This document shows positions 1-8,993 of a stretch of DNA of 64,000 nucleotides, piece after piece. How positions within the stretch are numbered: the first letter of the stretch is position 1; each line of letters begins with the position of its first letter. Source of the DNA: an archaeon (lineage in GTDB: Archaea; Nanobdellota; Nanobdellia; Woesearchaeales; GW2011-AR9); NCBI GenBank assembly GCA_018670085.1, contig JABHRS010000032.1:42556-106555 (forward strand), written 5' to 3'. The notes under the pieces were generated by a model that was not told the origin of the DNA, made no database searches, and saw only the letters and a list, made by a program, of their open reading frames with translations. The translations under genes were made by a program, and so were the position numbers.

Positions 1-478
1 ATCTAATCATGATTCTAAAGAAGAGAAAAAGCAAGACAACAAACCAAGTTATGATGAATTACTTGATATGTTAAAGCGTTCTCAAGCTAATTTGGAAAAT
101 TTCCGAAAACAAACTGAGAAGCGAATTGATGACATCAGGGAGTTTGCAAAAAGAGATGTGATCTCAAAGTTCATTCCAGTTATGGATAGTTTTGATTTAG
201 CTCATAAAGAAATGCCAAAAGATGCACCTGGTCAATTAGGTGAAGTTTGCACTGGTATTCAAATGATTTCAGATCAACTTGCAAACACTGTCAATGATTT
301 GGGTGTAGAGATAATTGATTGCACTGGAAAATTTGATCCAACTGTGCATGAAGCGCTTGCTAAGATTTCAAATGATAAACCCGAGGGAACAATCCTCGCT
401 GTATTCCAACCAGGGTTTAAACTACATGGCAAAGTGCTAAGAGCAGCAAGAGTACAAGTTAGTGCTGGACAAAAATAA
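1..478 (+). CDS. grpE: GrpE nucleotide exchange factor (5' partial)
   Basis: Adenine-nucleotide exchange factor for DnaK in the cytoplasm. The frame is open to the left edge of the window, so the N-terminus is missing; the first visible Met (base 68) is internal, because the preceding codons encode the acidic, Lys-rich tail and the start of the long dimerisation helix (YDELLDMLKRSQANLENFRK) typical of GrpE. The C-terminal beta domain is present, with the family pattern FDPTVHEAL and a GFKLHGKVLRAARVQV ending. It lies 66 bp before dnaK and 2.3 kb before dnaJ in the same direction, the usual chaperone order. Identification is secure; only the true start is unknown. Confidence 0.95.
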   Translation, partial: SNHDSKEEKKQDNKPSYDELLDMLKRSQANLENFRKQTEKRIDDIREFAKRDVISKFIPVMDSFDLAHKEMPKDAPGQLGEVCTGIQMISDQLANTVNDLGVEIIDCTGKFDPTVHEALAKISNDKPEGTILAVFQPGFKLHGKVLRAARVQVSAGQK

Positions 479-544
479 CAATAAAAAATCAAAACAAAAG
501 AAGAAAAAATTACAATATAAAACAACTAACGGAGATAAACAAAA

Positions 545-2434
545 ATGACAACTGAAAATAAAGAAAGTAAAGTATCTGGAGCAACCATTGGAATTGATCT
601 TGGAACCACATTTAGTGCAGTAAGTGTATTAGAGGCAGGTTCAGCTAAAATTATTCCAAGTAGTGAAGGAGCAAGAACTATACCAAGTGTAGTTCACATT
701 AAAGACGGTGTAAACACTGTTGGGCAAGTAGCAAGAAACCAAGCAATTACCGACCCACTGCACACCATTCGATCCATTAAAAGAAAGATGGGTACTAATG
801 AAAGAGTAAAAATTGATGATAAGGATTATTCACCTGAACAAATTTCAGCAATGATTTTACAAAAATTAAAAGCTGACGCTGAAGCTTATTTGGGTCAACC
901 TGTTAAGAACGCAGTAATTACTGTTCCTGCTTATTTTAATGACAGTCAACGTCAAGCAACTAAGAATGCAGGAGAAATCGCAGGTCTTAATGTTTTACGT
1001 ATTATTAACGAACCAACTTCCGCTGCCTTAAGCTACGGACTTGATAAACAAGAAACTGAACACACAATTTTGGTCTTTGATTTTGGTGGTGGAACTTTTG
1101 ATGTTTCAATTTTAGAACTTGGTGACGGATTATTTGAAGTAAAATCAACTAGTGGTGATAACCTTCTTGGTGGAGACGACGTAGATGATCTATTAATCAA
1201 TCACATTGCAAGTTCTTTCAAGGCAGCTAATGGAATCGATTTGAAAGCAGATCCTGTTGCACTTCAAAGGTTAAAAGAAGCAGCTGAGAAAGCAAAAATT
1301 GAACTTTCCACAAAAATGAAAGTTGAAGTTAGTATTCCATTTATTACAGCTGACCAAAATGGTCCAAAGCACGTTAAGGAAGAAATTACTAGAGCAAAGT
1401 TTGAAGAAATGCTTGCTCCTGTTTTAAAGCGTTTAGAAGCTCCTGTTAAGGCTGCTCTTAAAGATGCTAAAATGACAAGTGCTGATATCCATAAAGTTAT
1501 CTTTGTTGGTGGATCAACTAGAATTCCAAGTGTTCAGGCTTTAGTAAAAACTATCACTGGTAAAGAAGGAGATAAATCAGTTAATCCTGATGAAGCTGTT
1601 TCACTCGGTGCTGCAATTCAAGCAGGAGTAATCTCAGGGGATGTAAAAGATGTTTTACTTCTTGACGTAACTCCACTTAGCCTTGGTATTGAAACTCTTG
1701 GTGGTGTATTCACACAACTAATTGAACGTAACAGTACAATCCCAACTAAGAAGAGTCAAATCTTTTCAACTGCTGCTGACAATCAACCTGCTGTAACTAT
1801 TCGTGTTGCACAAGGTGAGAGAAGTATGTTTGCTGATAACAAAACTTTAGGTCAATTTGACTTGAGTGGAATTCCACCAGCACCTCGTGGTGTGCCTCAA
1901 ATTGAAGTTGCTTTTGATATTGATGCAAACGGAATTGTTAGCGTCTCAGCAAAAGATTTAGCGACTGCTAAAGAGCAGAGTATTAAAATCACAGGTTCCA
2001 GTAACTTATCAAGTGCTGACATTGAGAAAATGCGTGCTGATGCTGAAGCTCATGCTGAAGAAGATTTGAAGCGTAAGAACACAATCGAAGCACAGAACAA
2101 TGCTGAGTCTACAATTTATCAAACTAACAAATTGTTAACTGATATGAAAGACAAAATAAGTGATGAGCAGAAGAAAGATATCGAAGCAAAGGTAGCTGAC
2201 TTAGAAGCAATTAAAACTTCAGAAAACTTTGATGATATTAATGCGAAGCTTGAATTACTTACCAATGCAGTTCAAGAAGTTACAACTAAGATCTATCAAG
2301 AAGCAGCAGCAGCGGCTCAAGCAGCACAAGGCGCAGGTGCAACTGCAGCTCCTGGAGCAGATGCAAAGGAAGCTAAAGATGAGAAAGTTGTTGACGCTGA
2401 CTTTGAAGAGAAGAAAGAAGAGAAGAAAGAGTAA
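545..2434 (+). CDS. dnaK: Hsp70 chaperone DnaK
   Basis: ATP-dependent Hsp70 chaperone. The 629 residues match the usual DnaK length. The nucleotide-binding domain begins with the phosphate-1 loop GIDLGTTFS (about 16-24), followed by [11 protein letters not shown], the [11 protein letters not shown] loop and GGSTRIP. The interdomain linker [16 protein letters not shown] is bacterial in type. The tail is Ala-rich then ends in repeated E/K (EEKKEEKKE) rather than EEVD. The start follows an ACGGAGA Shine-Dalgarno-like sequence about 9 bases upstream. Archaeal DnaK is generally taken to be bacterial in origin, and the neighbouring grpE and dnaJ complete the set. Confidence 0.99.
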   Translation: MTTENKESKVSGATIGIDLGTTFSAVSVLEAGSAKIIPSSEGARTIPSVVHIKDGVNTVGQVARNQAITDPLHTIRSIKRKMGTNERVKIDDKDYSPEQISAMILQKLKADAEAYLGQPVKNAVITVPAYFNDSQRQATKNAGEIAGLNVLRIINEPTSAALSYGLDKQETEHTILVFDFGGGTFDVSILELGDGLFEVKSTSGDNLLGGDDVDDLLINHIASSFKAANGIDLKADPVALQRLKEAAEKAKIELSTKMKVEVSIPFITADQNGPKHVKEEITRAKFEEMLAPVLKRLEAPVKAALKDAKMTSADIHKVIFVGGSTRIPSVQALVKTITGKEGDKSVNPDEAVSLGAAIQAGVISGDVKDVLLLDVTPLSLGIETLGGVFTQLIERNSTIPTKKSQIFSTAADNQPAVTIRVAQGERSMFADNKTLGQFDLSGIPPAPRGVPQIEVAFDIDANGIVSVSAKDLATAKEQSIKITGSSNLSSADIEKMRADAEAHAEEDLKRKNTIEAQNNAESTIYQTNKLLTDMKDKISDEQKKDIEAKVADLEAIKTSENFDDINAKLELLTNAVQEVTTKIYQEAAAAAQAAQGAGATAAPGADAKEAKDEKVVDADFEEKKEEKKE

Positions 2435-2444
2435 TCTTTTATCT

Positions 2445-2486
2445 CTGCAGAGCGGTGCCAGAAACTTATTTTTAAGTTTCTAAGCA
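2445..2486 (+). repeat. Two-hairpin 3' element, copy 1
   Basis: Ten bases after the dnaK stop lies CTGCAGAGCGGTGCCAGAAA followed by a loop and TTTCTAAGCA. It is one of three near-identical elements in the window (others at 10311 and 49368), each immediately after a plus-strand gene. The second part folds as TGC...AGAAA / TTTCT...GCA. T-rich sequence follows. A role as 3' UTR structure or terminator is inferred from position only. Confidence 0.6.
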
Positions 2487-2517
2487 TTTTTATTTTTTAT
2501 TTTATTTTCCTTTCAAA

Positions 2518-2654
2518 AAAAGTATTGGTGCTAATGTCCACTTGCTGGAACGCACAAATAACAAATCCATTTTTCACAAGCATTTTTTCCGAAGGAAAAA
2601 ATCAAGGTGCAGTGAAATGTAGTAGCCCAGCCTGACAAAAGCACCAATACTTTT
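2518..2654. ncRNA. Candidate structured RNA element, copy 1
   Basis: This fills most of the 352-bp gap between dnaK and dnaJ. Its ends pair perfectly over 14 bp (AAAAGTATTGGTGC with GCACCAATACTTTT). Inside are GCTGG/CCAGC, TTTCAC/GTGAAA, and a 9-bp hairpin ATTTTTTCC-GAA-GGAAAAAAT. The single-stranded blocks GTCCACTT, AACAAA, GGTGCAGT and AGCC..CCTGAC recur in copies at 12372 and 50412, where the helices have different sequences but still pair. The strand transcribed is not settled; the three copies align when all are read on the plus strand. Confidence 0.5.
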
Positions 2655-2786
2655 GAACTAAAAAAATTCACAATCAACCACTTCCACCTCTGTGTTTGCT
2701 GGGGGCGAAAATAAGCATCGTCCTCTCAAACACGCTTACAACTATAGTAACACAACTTACTTAAACTAACATTGAAGGAATAAACT

Positions 2787-3893
2787 GTGGCAAACAACGA
2801 TTACTACAAAACTCTTGGCGTTGAGAAATCAGCAACCAAAAAAGAGATTAAGAAAGCTTTCAAAAAGCTGGCAATGAAGTTTCATCCAGATCGTGCTCCT
2901 GAAGAAAAGAAAAAAGAGTATGAAGAAAAGTTTAAGACTATTTCTGAAGCAGCTTCAGTTTTAGGCGATGAAAAGAAACGTGCACAGTACGATCAATTTG
3001 GTTCAGGTGGTGGCAGTCATGGTCATCAAGGTTTTGATTTTTCTGATATTATGTCTCAATTTCGTTTTGGCAATTTTGGCAGAAACGATGATGTTTTCGA
3101 TTCTTTATTCGGTGGCGGCAGACGACGCCGTGGACGCCAAGTTTACAAAGGTTCAGACTTATTGTATGATCTAGATATAACTCTTGAACAAGTTCACTCA
3201 GGTTTTTCAACTGAAGTTGCGCTCAACAAATTAGAACACTGTTCCGATTGTCATGGTAAGGGCGGAAAAAATATTACAACTTGTGAAGACTGTAGTGGTT
3301 CTGGTTATATCAAGGTAACTCGTAGAACTCCTTTTGGTGTTTTTCAACAACAAGCTCCATGTAATTCTTGTCATGGTGAAGGTGAAAAGGCCAAAGAAGT
3401 TTGTAAGGACTGTGATGGTGAAGGTCTTATTAGAGACCGTTCTAAAATCGATGTAAAAATTCCAGCAGGTGTCCAAGATGGTATGCGCCTTCGAGTTACA
3501 GGTAAAGGTGAAGCTGGCAGAAACGCTGGACCTCATGGGGATCTTTATGTTAGAATCCATGTCAAAGAGCATAAGTTTTTCGAACGCCGTGATGATGATT
3601 TATACATCACTATTCCAATTAGTTTTTACACTGCAACTTTAGGTGGTGAAATTGAAGTGCCTACTATTGCAGGTGAAGCAACTTTAAAGATTCCGAAGGG
3701 AACTGATTCAGAGACTATTTTTCGAATGAAAGAGAAGGGTATTCCTCATGTTCAGCGTGCAGGTGTTGGTGATCAGATGGTTAAAATCAAAATTTCTATT
3801 CCAAAGAAGCTTAGTAAAAAGCAAAAGAAAGCGCTTGAAGACTTTGGTGATACTAAGCCTCAGAAAGGTTTTTTAGAACGCTTTTTTGGATAA
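2787..3893 (+). CDS. dnaJ: Co-chaperone DnaJ
   Basis: Hsp40 partner of DnaK. It starts at GTG with AAGGAA about 7 bases upstream. The J domain occupies residues 1-70 with HPD at 33-35. A short Gly/Phe region follows (GSGGGSHGHQGFDFSD, then RFGNFGRNDD). The zinc domain has four CxxCxGxG motifs (CSDCHGKG, CEDCSGSG, CNSCHGEG, CKDCDGEG). A two-part substrate-binding domain closes the protein, as in type I DnaJ. At 368 residues it is of normal length. The 352-bp gap from dnaK holds two repeat elements, so dnaJ probably has its own promoter. Confidence 0.98.
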   Translation: MANNDYYKTLGVEKSATKKEIKKAFKKLAMKFHPDRAPEEKKKEYEEKFKTISEAASVLGDEKKRAQYDQFGSGGGSHGHQGFDFSDIMSQFRFGNFGRNDDVFDSLFGGGRRRRGRQVYKGSDLLYDLDITLEQVHSGFSTEVALNKLEHCSDCHGKGGKNITTCEDCSGSGYIKVTRRTPFGVFQQQAPCNSCHGEGEKAKEVCKDCDGEGLIRDRSKIDVKIPAGVQDGMRLRVTGKGEAGRNAGPHGDLYVRIHVKEHKFFERRDDDLYITIPISFYTATLGGEIEVPTIAGEATLKIPKGTDSETIFRMKEKGIPHVQRAGVGDQMVKIKISIPKKLSKKQKKALEDFGDTKPQKGFLERFFG

Positions 3894-3959
3894 TATTTTC
3901 TTTTCCTTCTTTTTTTACAACCATTAACCTTTTATACAATTATTTTTCTTTTTCTTCTC

Positions 3960-4787
3960 ATGATAGAGCAAGCCATCACAATCACAAGTTCGCCAAGTTT
4001 ACCTCATTTTCCTTCAGCACAGTTAATCCAAGTTTACACTGCTGCAGCAAATGAACAATTTGGACCAGAGTTCATTGCAACGCACAACGTTCATGCTTTC
4101 AATTATTTATCAAAACCTTATGTTCTCAAACAAGCCAATAAATTTGCAGTTCCTATTAATTTCTACTACGCAGCGCAAGACGCAGGATTTCTCAAATCAA
4201 GGTCTTTCTTTGCAACTAGAAATATGCAACTTTTAGCTGAAGCTAAAAAATTAGCGCGTCTTCAAAACCAATGTTTGGATCTTGCACCAAAGTTATATCA
4301 CTTTGACAGATCCAAATCAACGCTCATAAAATCTTACATTGAAGGTGTTACTTTTCGTGAAATGAATTCTGACTACCAAAAAAAATCGCTTCCTGGGATT
4401 GTAAAACTAGTTCAAGGTATTCATGATTCTGGTATTGCAATTGGTGATGCGCATATCAAAAATGCAATTCGAAGAAACAGTGATCACAAATTTCTTTGGC
4501 TTGATTTTGATGGTTGTTTTGCTCAGGATTTTTCTGCAAAAGAAAAAGCTCATGATTTAATCAAATTGGTTTATTCAACTTTTACAGAGACCAGAGACCT
4601 TGATCTTGCTTTGTCTGCTGCAGAGGCTATGGAAAAATATGTGGGTGGATTTACTCGGTCAACTGCAGTTCATGTTCTAAATCAACTTTCCTACACTCCA
4701 CTCCTTCGCTTTGCAACTAGAACTAATAGGCAGCAACATAATGCAATTAAGGGAGCTTTGATTGATGTTTTGCAAATAAAATATTAA
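3960..4787 (+). CDS. Atypical protein-kinase-fold protein
   Basis: Probable small-molecule or protein kinase of the atypical (WaaP/RIO/APH-like) superfamily; the substrate is unknown. What is visible is a catalytic-loop-like IGDAHIKN (161-168, Asp163 and Asn168) and a metal-binding LDFDG (181-185) in place of DFG, separated by the right distance. The N-terminal half has no clear Gly-rich loop; Lys118 or Lys124 could be the ATP lysine. A TTTTATA box lies about 25 bases before the ATG, so the mRNA is probably leaderless. It follows dnaJ by 66 bp but appears to be a separate unit. The fold is fairly sure, the specific family is not. Confidence 0.65.
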   Translation: MIEQAITITSSPSLPHFPSAQLIQVYTAAANEQFGPEFIATHNVHAFNYLSKPYVLKQANKFAVPINFYYAAQDAGFLKSRSFFATRNMQLLAEAKKLARLQNQCLDLAPKLYHFDRSKSTLIKSYIEGVTFREMNSDYQKKSLPGIVKLVQGIHDSGIAIGDAHIKNAIRRNSDHKFLWLDFDGCFAQDFSAKEKAHDLIKLVYSTFTETRDLDLALSAAEAMEKYVGGFTRSTAVHVLNQLSYTPLLRFATRTNRQQHNAIKGALIDVLQIKY

Positions 4788-4799
4788 CCGAAATAATAT

Positions 4800-5342
4800 T
4801 TATTCAAACACAATTTTATTTGGATCTTTCTCATAGTGTTCCATTACACGAGCAATTGGCCATGAACATTCTTTTCCAACTAATCCAAGCATTTTCAGAG
4901 TTTTTTGAATATTTTCTTTTGATCCCTCAACTTCCAGTAAATTTGGAATCCCTGGATAAACATCAATCTCAACTTTGCATCCATCAGCTAGTACGAACTG
5001 TTTACGTTTTTTCTGTCGATGTTTTGTTTGAATAAATCCTAGCTTCAGCAATAACTCAGTTGCTTTTTCCACATCCGAAATCCCAAAATCAATTTCGTCT
5101 GCGATGTGGTAACCTTCAGTTTCAGCACCAGTTGTTGAGCTTTTGAATTCCATGATTGATTTGTCGCCTTTTTGGCGAATCCGTAATTGACTTTTCTTCG
5201 CATCAAATCGTTTATCGGGAAAATCAAAAATTCTATCGTCAATGAATTGTTCTGGCTTCTCTGTGGCTTTAGCTTCTTGCAGTAATGAAACTATTTTGTC
5301 TTGATCAATATCTAGTACTTTTACTTCAATTTCAATTGCCAT
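4800..5342 (-). CDS. CYTH domain protein (class IV adenylate cyclase / triphosphatase-like)
   Basis: Member of the CYTH superfamily, whose members act on triphosphates (class IV adenylate cyclase, thiamine triphosphatase, inorganic triphosphatase). The signature ExExK is at the N-terminus (E4-I-E6-V-K8), and the tunnel-lining charged strands are present (QLRIRQKGDKSIMEFK, KHRQKKRKQF, KVEIDVYPGIPNLLEVEG). At 180 residues it is the usual length for the archaeal CyaB-like group. It is transcribed toward the kinase-like gene, with 12 bp between their stops. Substrate cannot be decided from sequence. Confidence 0.88.
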   Translation of the reverse strand: MAIEIEVKVLDIDQDKIVSLLQEAKATEKPEQFIDDRIFDFPDKRFDAKKSQLRIRQKGDKSIMEFKSSTTGAETEGYHIADEIDFGISDVEKATELLLKLGFIQTKHRQKKRKQFVLADGCKVEIDVYPGIPNLLEVEGSKENIQKTLKMLGLVGKECSWPIARVMEHYEKDPNKIVFE

Positions 5343-5430
5343 GTTTTTCGGTGTATTCGTGAGTTAATAATAGTTTTGATCTGCTCACCAGTTATCTTTG
5401 TCACTACAAAGTAACAAATAAACCAAAAAA

Positions 5431-5459
5431 TTTATAAAGAATTGTCCATATAAAGACAA
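5431..5459 (+). promoter_or_regulatory. TATA box and 18-bp palindromic operator
   Basis: TTTATAAA at 5431-5438 is followed at 5442-5459 by TTGTC-N8-GACAA, which covers the expected transcription start for the secreted-protein gene at 5486. The same arms and spacing occur at 39552-39569 over the start of another gene. A Shine-Dalgarno-like AAAGGTGA precedes the ATG. A shared repressor is inferred. Confidence 0.5.
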
Positions 5460-5485
5460 CATAATAATAAAAAGGTGAAAATGAA

Positions 5486-5938
5486 ATGAATAAACTACAA
5501 AAAATTATGGCTTTAACTCCACTTATGTTTGCACCAAGTGTCGCAGATGCTGGCAACGGACAAGTTACAAGTATTGATCTCTATGATCATACTTTCAGAC
5601 ATGGTCAATTGTCAGGCGCATTTTATGATGGAATGAACCTAGTATCCAAACGCTTCTCACTTGATTTGCCAGATAACTGTCCTGGTGAACTGGCTGTAGA
5701 TGTTGTCTATGATCCAAGTGTCGATGGTTTGGCTATTATTGAGCCTAAGTTAACAGTTGAATATGGTGGAAGAACTTTTGTTGATAAAAATATGGATGGT
5801 GACACTGAGACTTTTAAGGTAGATCCTCCAATCACTGGTGTATATAGTTATGTCAAAGATGGTGTACAAAAGCAGTCTGAATTTGATCTGGTAATTAAAG
5901 AAATTGGTGAATGTTTAGGTAAAAAATTATACAAATAA
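5486..5938 (+). CDS. Small secreted protein
   Basis: I do not recognise the family. The 150-residue product begins with a signal peptide: basic start MNKLQK, hydrophobic stretch to about residue 18, and a likely cut after ADA (VADA-GNG, near residue 22). The mature part is acidic and beta-rich, with DLYDHTFRHGQLSGAFYDGMN and two Cys (in NCPGEL and in GECLGK) that could form a disulfide. The segment VDKNMDGDTETF resembles a calcium-binding loop (DxNxDGD). The promoter carries a palindrome shared with the gene at 39569. Confidence 0.7.
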   Translation: MNKLQKIMALTPLMFAPSVADAGNGQVTSIDLYDHTFRHGQLSGAFYDGMNLVSKRFSLDLPDNCPGELAVDVVYDPSVDGLAIIEPKLTVEYGGRTFVDKNMDGDTETFKVDPPITGVYSYVKDGVQKQSEFDLVIKEIGECLGKKLYK

Positions 5939-6030
5939 TTTTTTTTATTTTAACTCCACCAAGTGCTGCCAAAAATAATCTTATTTTTGAGCATTTTTTT
6001 TAATTTTAATTTTTTAAAGATATTTAATTA

Positions 6031-6822
6031 TCAAACATACTTCTCACACACTTCCTCAAAACCAGCATTCATCCCACCAAGCCTAAACACAATCACTTCA
6101 TCGCAACCAGTAGAGGAACAGATCTGCAAGTCTTCTCCTAATTCTTTAGCACCATAAACAGGTTCGATTTCATAAATCCCTCCTGCTATCAATCCAATCC
6201 CAATAATCATATCACGTTTTACAAACTTTCTAACTCTTGAAACAAAACGTGATTTTGCAATAAATGCACCAACAAATCTTTGCAACATGCTTCTATAATA
6301 CATTGCAATATTTTTATGACCAAACGCCTTTGGACTATATCCTAAACCAAGCATCCAAACAATTGATTCTGGCAGATGCGACATTTCGATATTGTACAAT
6401 TTAATCCCTGCCTTCTTAGCATCCAAAAGAAAATTCATAATCAATCGACGATTCTTTGAAAACGAAAAGAACCTACTAATGATCTGCCTTTTCAATTTTG
6501 GTGGCTCAAAATCTAACATTACAGAAAGACTATCTTCTCCTTTTTCCCCGCGTCTCTTCTGTTCCAAAAGTAGTGACTTAAACAACTGACTCAAAGCGGC
6601 AGTATCGGTCCAAGGGCTTACCCAATATCCTTCACTAATTTCCAAAGTTGGCCAATACACGCACTCTTTGACGTTAGAATATTTTTTCAAAATGTCTTTC
6701 TCAAGTCTCAAGAACTCTTTAACATTTGGTGCTGCAAGGTACAATTTTGTATCCCAACTTACATACTTCAATTTAGCAAGATTAGTTGCCGTTGGAAACT
6801 CTTCGAAGAAACTAATTTTCAT
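6031..6822 (-). CDS. Conserved hypothetical protein, archaeal type
   Basis: A 263-residue protein of unknown function. Its N-terminus (MKISFFEEFP, then WDTKLYLAAPNVKEF, VYWPTLEISEGYWVSPWT) reads like a conserved archaeal family of predicted TIM-barrel-like proteins, but I cannot name it. The centre has MLDFEPP, suggestive of an acidic active site on a barrel strand. The C-terminus includes a hydrophobic IGIGLIAGGIYE and Cys residues in ICSSTGCDE. It stands alone, convergent with the secreted protein upstream and divergent from the broken gene at 6932. Confidence 0.6.
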   Translation of the reverse strand: MKISFFEEFPTATNLAKLKYVSWDTKLYLAAPNVKEFLRLEKDILKKYSNVKECVYWPTLEISEGYWVSPWTDTAALSQLFKSLLLEQKRRGEKGEDSLSVMLDFEPPKLKRQIISRFFSFSKNRRLIMNFLLDAKKAGIKLYNIEMSHLPESIVWMLGLGYSPKAFGHKNIAMYYRSMLQRFVGAFIAKSRFVSRVRKFVKRDMIIGIGLIAGGIYEIEPVYGAKELGEDLQICSSTGCDEVIVFRLGGMNAGFEEVCEKYV

Positions 6823-6931
6823 AGTTAACTGTATTAATCAGGGCTATAAATAGTTTTCAGTTTTAAACAAGCCCACTAGCCACTGGACAACTACAGCTAA
6901 CTTATTTATAGGAGTAATCTCACTAATTAGT

Positions 6932-7838
6932 ATGCAGGAAAAAAATCCATTAAACTCTTTCAAAACGAGAAGATTCGAGCAAAATGGGATGCTGATAAAG
7001 AAAAATGGTACTTTTCTATTATTGATGTTGTAGCAGTGTTAACAGGGAGTGAAAATCCGCGTAAATATTGGAGTGTGTTAAAAACCAGGTTGAAAAAAGA
7101 AGGCAGTCAGATGGCTACAAATTGTAGCCAACTCAAATTACTTTCAAGTGATGGTAAATTATATCTAACTGATGTCGCAGACTCAGAACAACTCTTCCGA
7201 CTAATCCAATCCATTCCTTCTAAAAAAGCAGAACCATTCAAAATATGGTTAGCAAAAGTCGGTTACGAAAGAATTGAAGATCAGCAAGATCCTGAGCGTA
7301 CAATTGATCGAGCTATGCAGGCATATTTGCAACTGGGTTACTCCAAGGAGTGGATTAACCAAAGATTAAAATCAATTGAAGTTCGAAAAGAATTAACTGA
7401 TGAATGGGATCGAGTTGGTATCAATAAACAATTTGAGTTTTCTATTTTAACTGATGTGCTTACAAAAGAATGGGGTCTGGAAAAACTGTCAAAGAGTACA
7501 AACAGTTCAAAAATCTAAAAAAGGAAAATCTGAGAGATAATATGAGCAATATGGAAATTGTTCTAAACATGTTGGCAGAGACAACTACAAAAGAGCTTTC
7601 CAAAAAAGAAGACCCAAAAACATTTTCAGAGAGCAGAAGCATAGCCAAAAAAGGGGGCAGTGTTGCAAAGAATACTAGATTAGATATTGAAAATAAACTC
7701 GGAGAAAAAGTAGTCAGTTCCAAAAATGCTGTTGATCTAATTGAAGAAAAAAGTAAGAAAAAGAAGGATCTTCGGCGTGCTCTTATTGAAGGTTACCAAC
7801 AAAATTCTGAAATTGAGCTCAAGATCGCAAAAGATTAA
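6932..7838 (+). pseudogene. BRO-N/antirepressor-like gene with two frameshifts
   Basis: Three frames together spell one BRO-N family protein of about 300 residues. From 6932 (ATG, TATA-like TTATTTATAG about 25 bases upstream) the start shifts at a run of seven A (about 6939-6945) into KLFQNEKIRAKWDADKEKWYF and VLTGSENPRKYWSVLK. A second shift at GGGG (about 7471) leads into KTVKEYKQFKNLKKENLRDN and the Lys-rich tail. BRO-N proteins are common in phages and mobile elements. Both breaks sit at homopolymers, so either this is a decaying gene or the sequence has indel errors. If corrected, the gene would be intact. Confidence 0.85.
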
Positions 7839-7876
7839 ATTTTGGTTTGGATTTAATTGATTTTTAATCCTCTTTC

Positions 7877-8137
7877 TCACTCTTTCAACTTCTCATCTAA
7901 CTTCCCACTTTTCGCAAGTGCAGACAACTGATCAAAGCCCCCAATAAACTCATCTCCGATAAATATCTGGGGTACCATCGTGTAGCCATCAGTTTTTTTA
8001 GACAATTCAGACATAGTCTCTTCATTTGCATTTTGCAAATCAATTTCTTTGAAAGAAATCCCTTTAGAATCTAGCAAATTCTTTGCAGCTTTACAAAATG
8101 AGCAATAATCTTTTGTGTATATAGTAACTTGTTTCAT
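7877..8137 (-). CDS. Dithiol glutaredoxin
   Basis: Small thiol-disulfide oxidoreductase with a thioredoxin fold. The active site is CSFC (residues 12-15), the cis-Pro loop is MVPQIFIG, and the GG glutathione-binding motif is in IGGFDQL. At 86 residues it is the size of bacterial Grx3 (GrxC). It is a single gene, convergent with the broken BRO-type gene. The electron donor is not evident nearby. Confidence 0.92.
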   Translation of the reverse strand: MKQVTIYTKDYCSFCKAAKNLLDSKGISFKEIDLQNANEETMSELSKKTDGYTMVPQIFIGDEFIGGFDQLSALAKSGKLDEKLKE

Positions 8138-8234
8138 AGGACCTTAATAACCTTGGTCCTTTTAATTCTTTTTAATAACTATTTCTCAAAGCACAGAAAG
8201 CTACAAAAACTGCTTTTTAGCTATTTTTGAGCTT

Positions 8235-8265
8235 TATTGTAGTATACAATAGTAAGCTTTATAAA
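8235..8265 (+). promoter_or_regulatory. Promoter of the L1-P0-P1 ribosomal operon with adjoining palindrome
   Basis: TTTATAAA at 8258-8265 would start transcription near 8285-8290, leaving a leader of about 45 nt that ends in AGGAG before the L1 ATG. Just upstream is the inverted repeat TATTGT-AGTAT-ACAATA (8235-8251), covering the position of the BRE element. It could be a regulator site; this is inference. Confidence 0.5.
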
Positions 8266-8330
8266 CAACCCACAATCCCACCAACATAAGCGTAATTAAT
8301 CACAACTAGCAAGTCTAGGAGCTAATAAAA

Positions 8331-8978
8331 ATGGATAAAAACCAAATTCAAAAGGCCTTAAAGTCTCTAAAAGAGGCTTCAAAAGAACGAAAATTCTCTC
8401 AATCAGTAGACTTAATCATCAATCTTAAAAACATTAATACTAAATCACAACCAGTAAACTTCTTTGTAACTCTTCCAAAAACAAAAGGAAGAAAACTCAA
8501 AGTTGCAGGTTTTCTAGGTCAAGAATTAGCAGATCAAGGAAAATCAGTTTTAGATTTAGTTATCACTCAATTAGAATTCGCATCTTACAAATCTGATCCT
8601 AAAAAGATCAAAAAACTAGCTGAAGAATATGACATCTTTATTGCGCAGGCAACTGTAATGGCAAAGATGGCAGGAACTTTCGGGAAAATTCTTGGAATGA
8701 AAGGAAAAATGCCAAATCCAAAAATGGGTGGAGTAGTCCCTCCTAATGCTAATTTAGAACAAACTCGTGACAAATTAGAGCGAACAGTAAGATTAACTGC
8801 GAAAAAAGCAACTAATTTGCAAGTTCTTGTAGGAAAAGAATCAATGGATGAAGCAGATTTGATTGAAAATATTATGACAGTCTATAAAGCTGCTATTCAA
8901 AGTCTTCCAAGCGGAGAACAAAATATCAAAAAGATCCAACTTAAGTTTACAATGAGTAAACCTGTAACAATAGAATAA
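8331..8978 (+). CDS. rpl1: Ribosomal protein L1 (uL1)
   Basis: Large-subunit protein of the L1 stalk, binding 23S rRNA. At 215 residues it has archaeal length, with the family region FVTLPKTKGRKLKVAGFLG and the signature GKILGMKGKMPNPKMGGVVPP. It is first in an operon with P0 and P1, the standard archaeal order (here without L11 directly in front). In methanogens L1 represses its own mRNA; the short leader here could serve that purpose, but I did not find a clear rRNA-like site. Confidence 0.97.
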   Translation: MDKNQIQKALKSLKEASKERKFSQSVDLIINLKNINTKSQPVNFFVTLPKTKGRKLKVAGFLGQELADQGKSVLDLVITQLEFASYKSDPKKIKKLAEEYDIFIAQATVMAKMAGTFGKILGMKGKMPNPKMGGVVPPNANLEQTRDKLERTVRLTAKKATNLQVLVGKESMDEADLIENIMTVYKAAIQSLPSGEQNIKKIQLKFTMSKPVTIE

Positions 8979-8993
8979 TAACGGAAAACAACG

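Noticed and set aside
2229..2483. Lys/Gln-rich 84-residue ORF in another frame of dnaK
   Set aside because: It is a frame shadow of the Ala/Glu/Lys-rich DnaK tail and has no independent evidence.
5963..6157. 64-residue plus-strand ORF after the secreted protein
   Set aside because: Its second half lies antisense in the conserved gene at 6031-6822 and the composition is that of AT-rich intergenic DNA.
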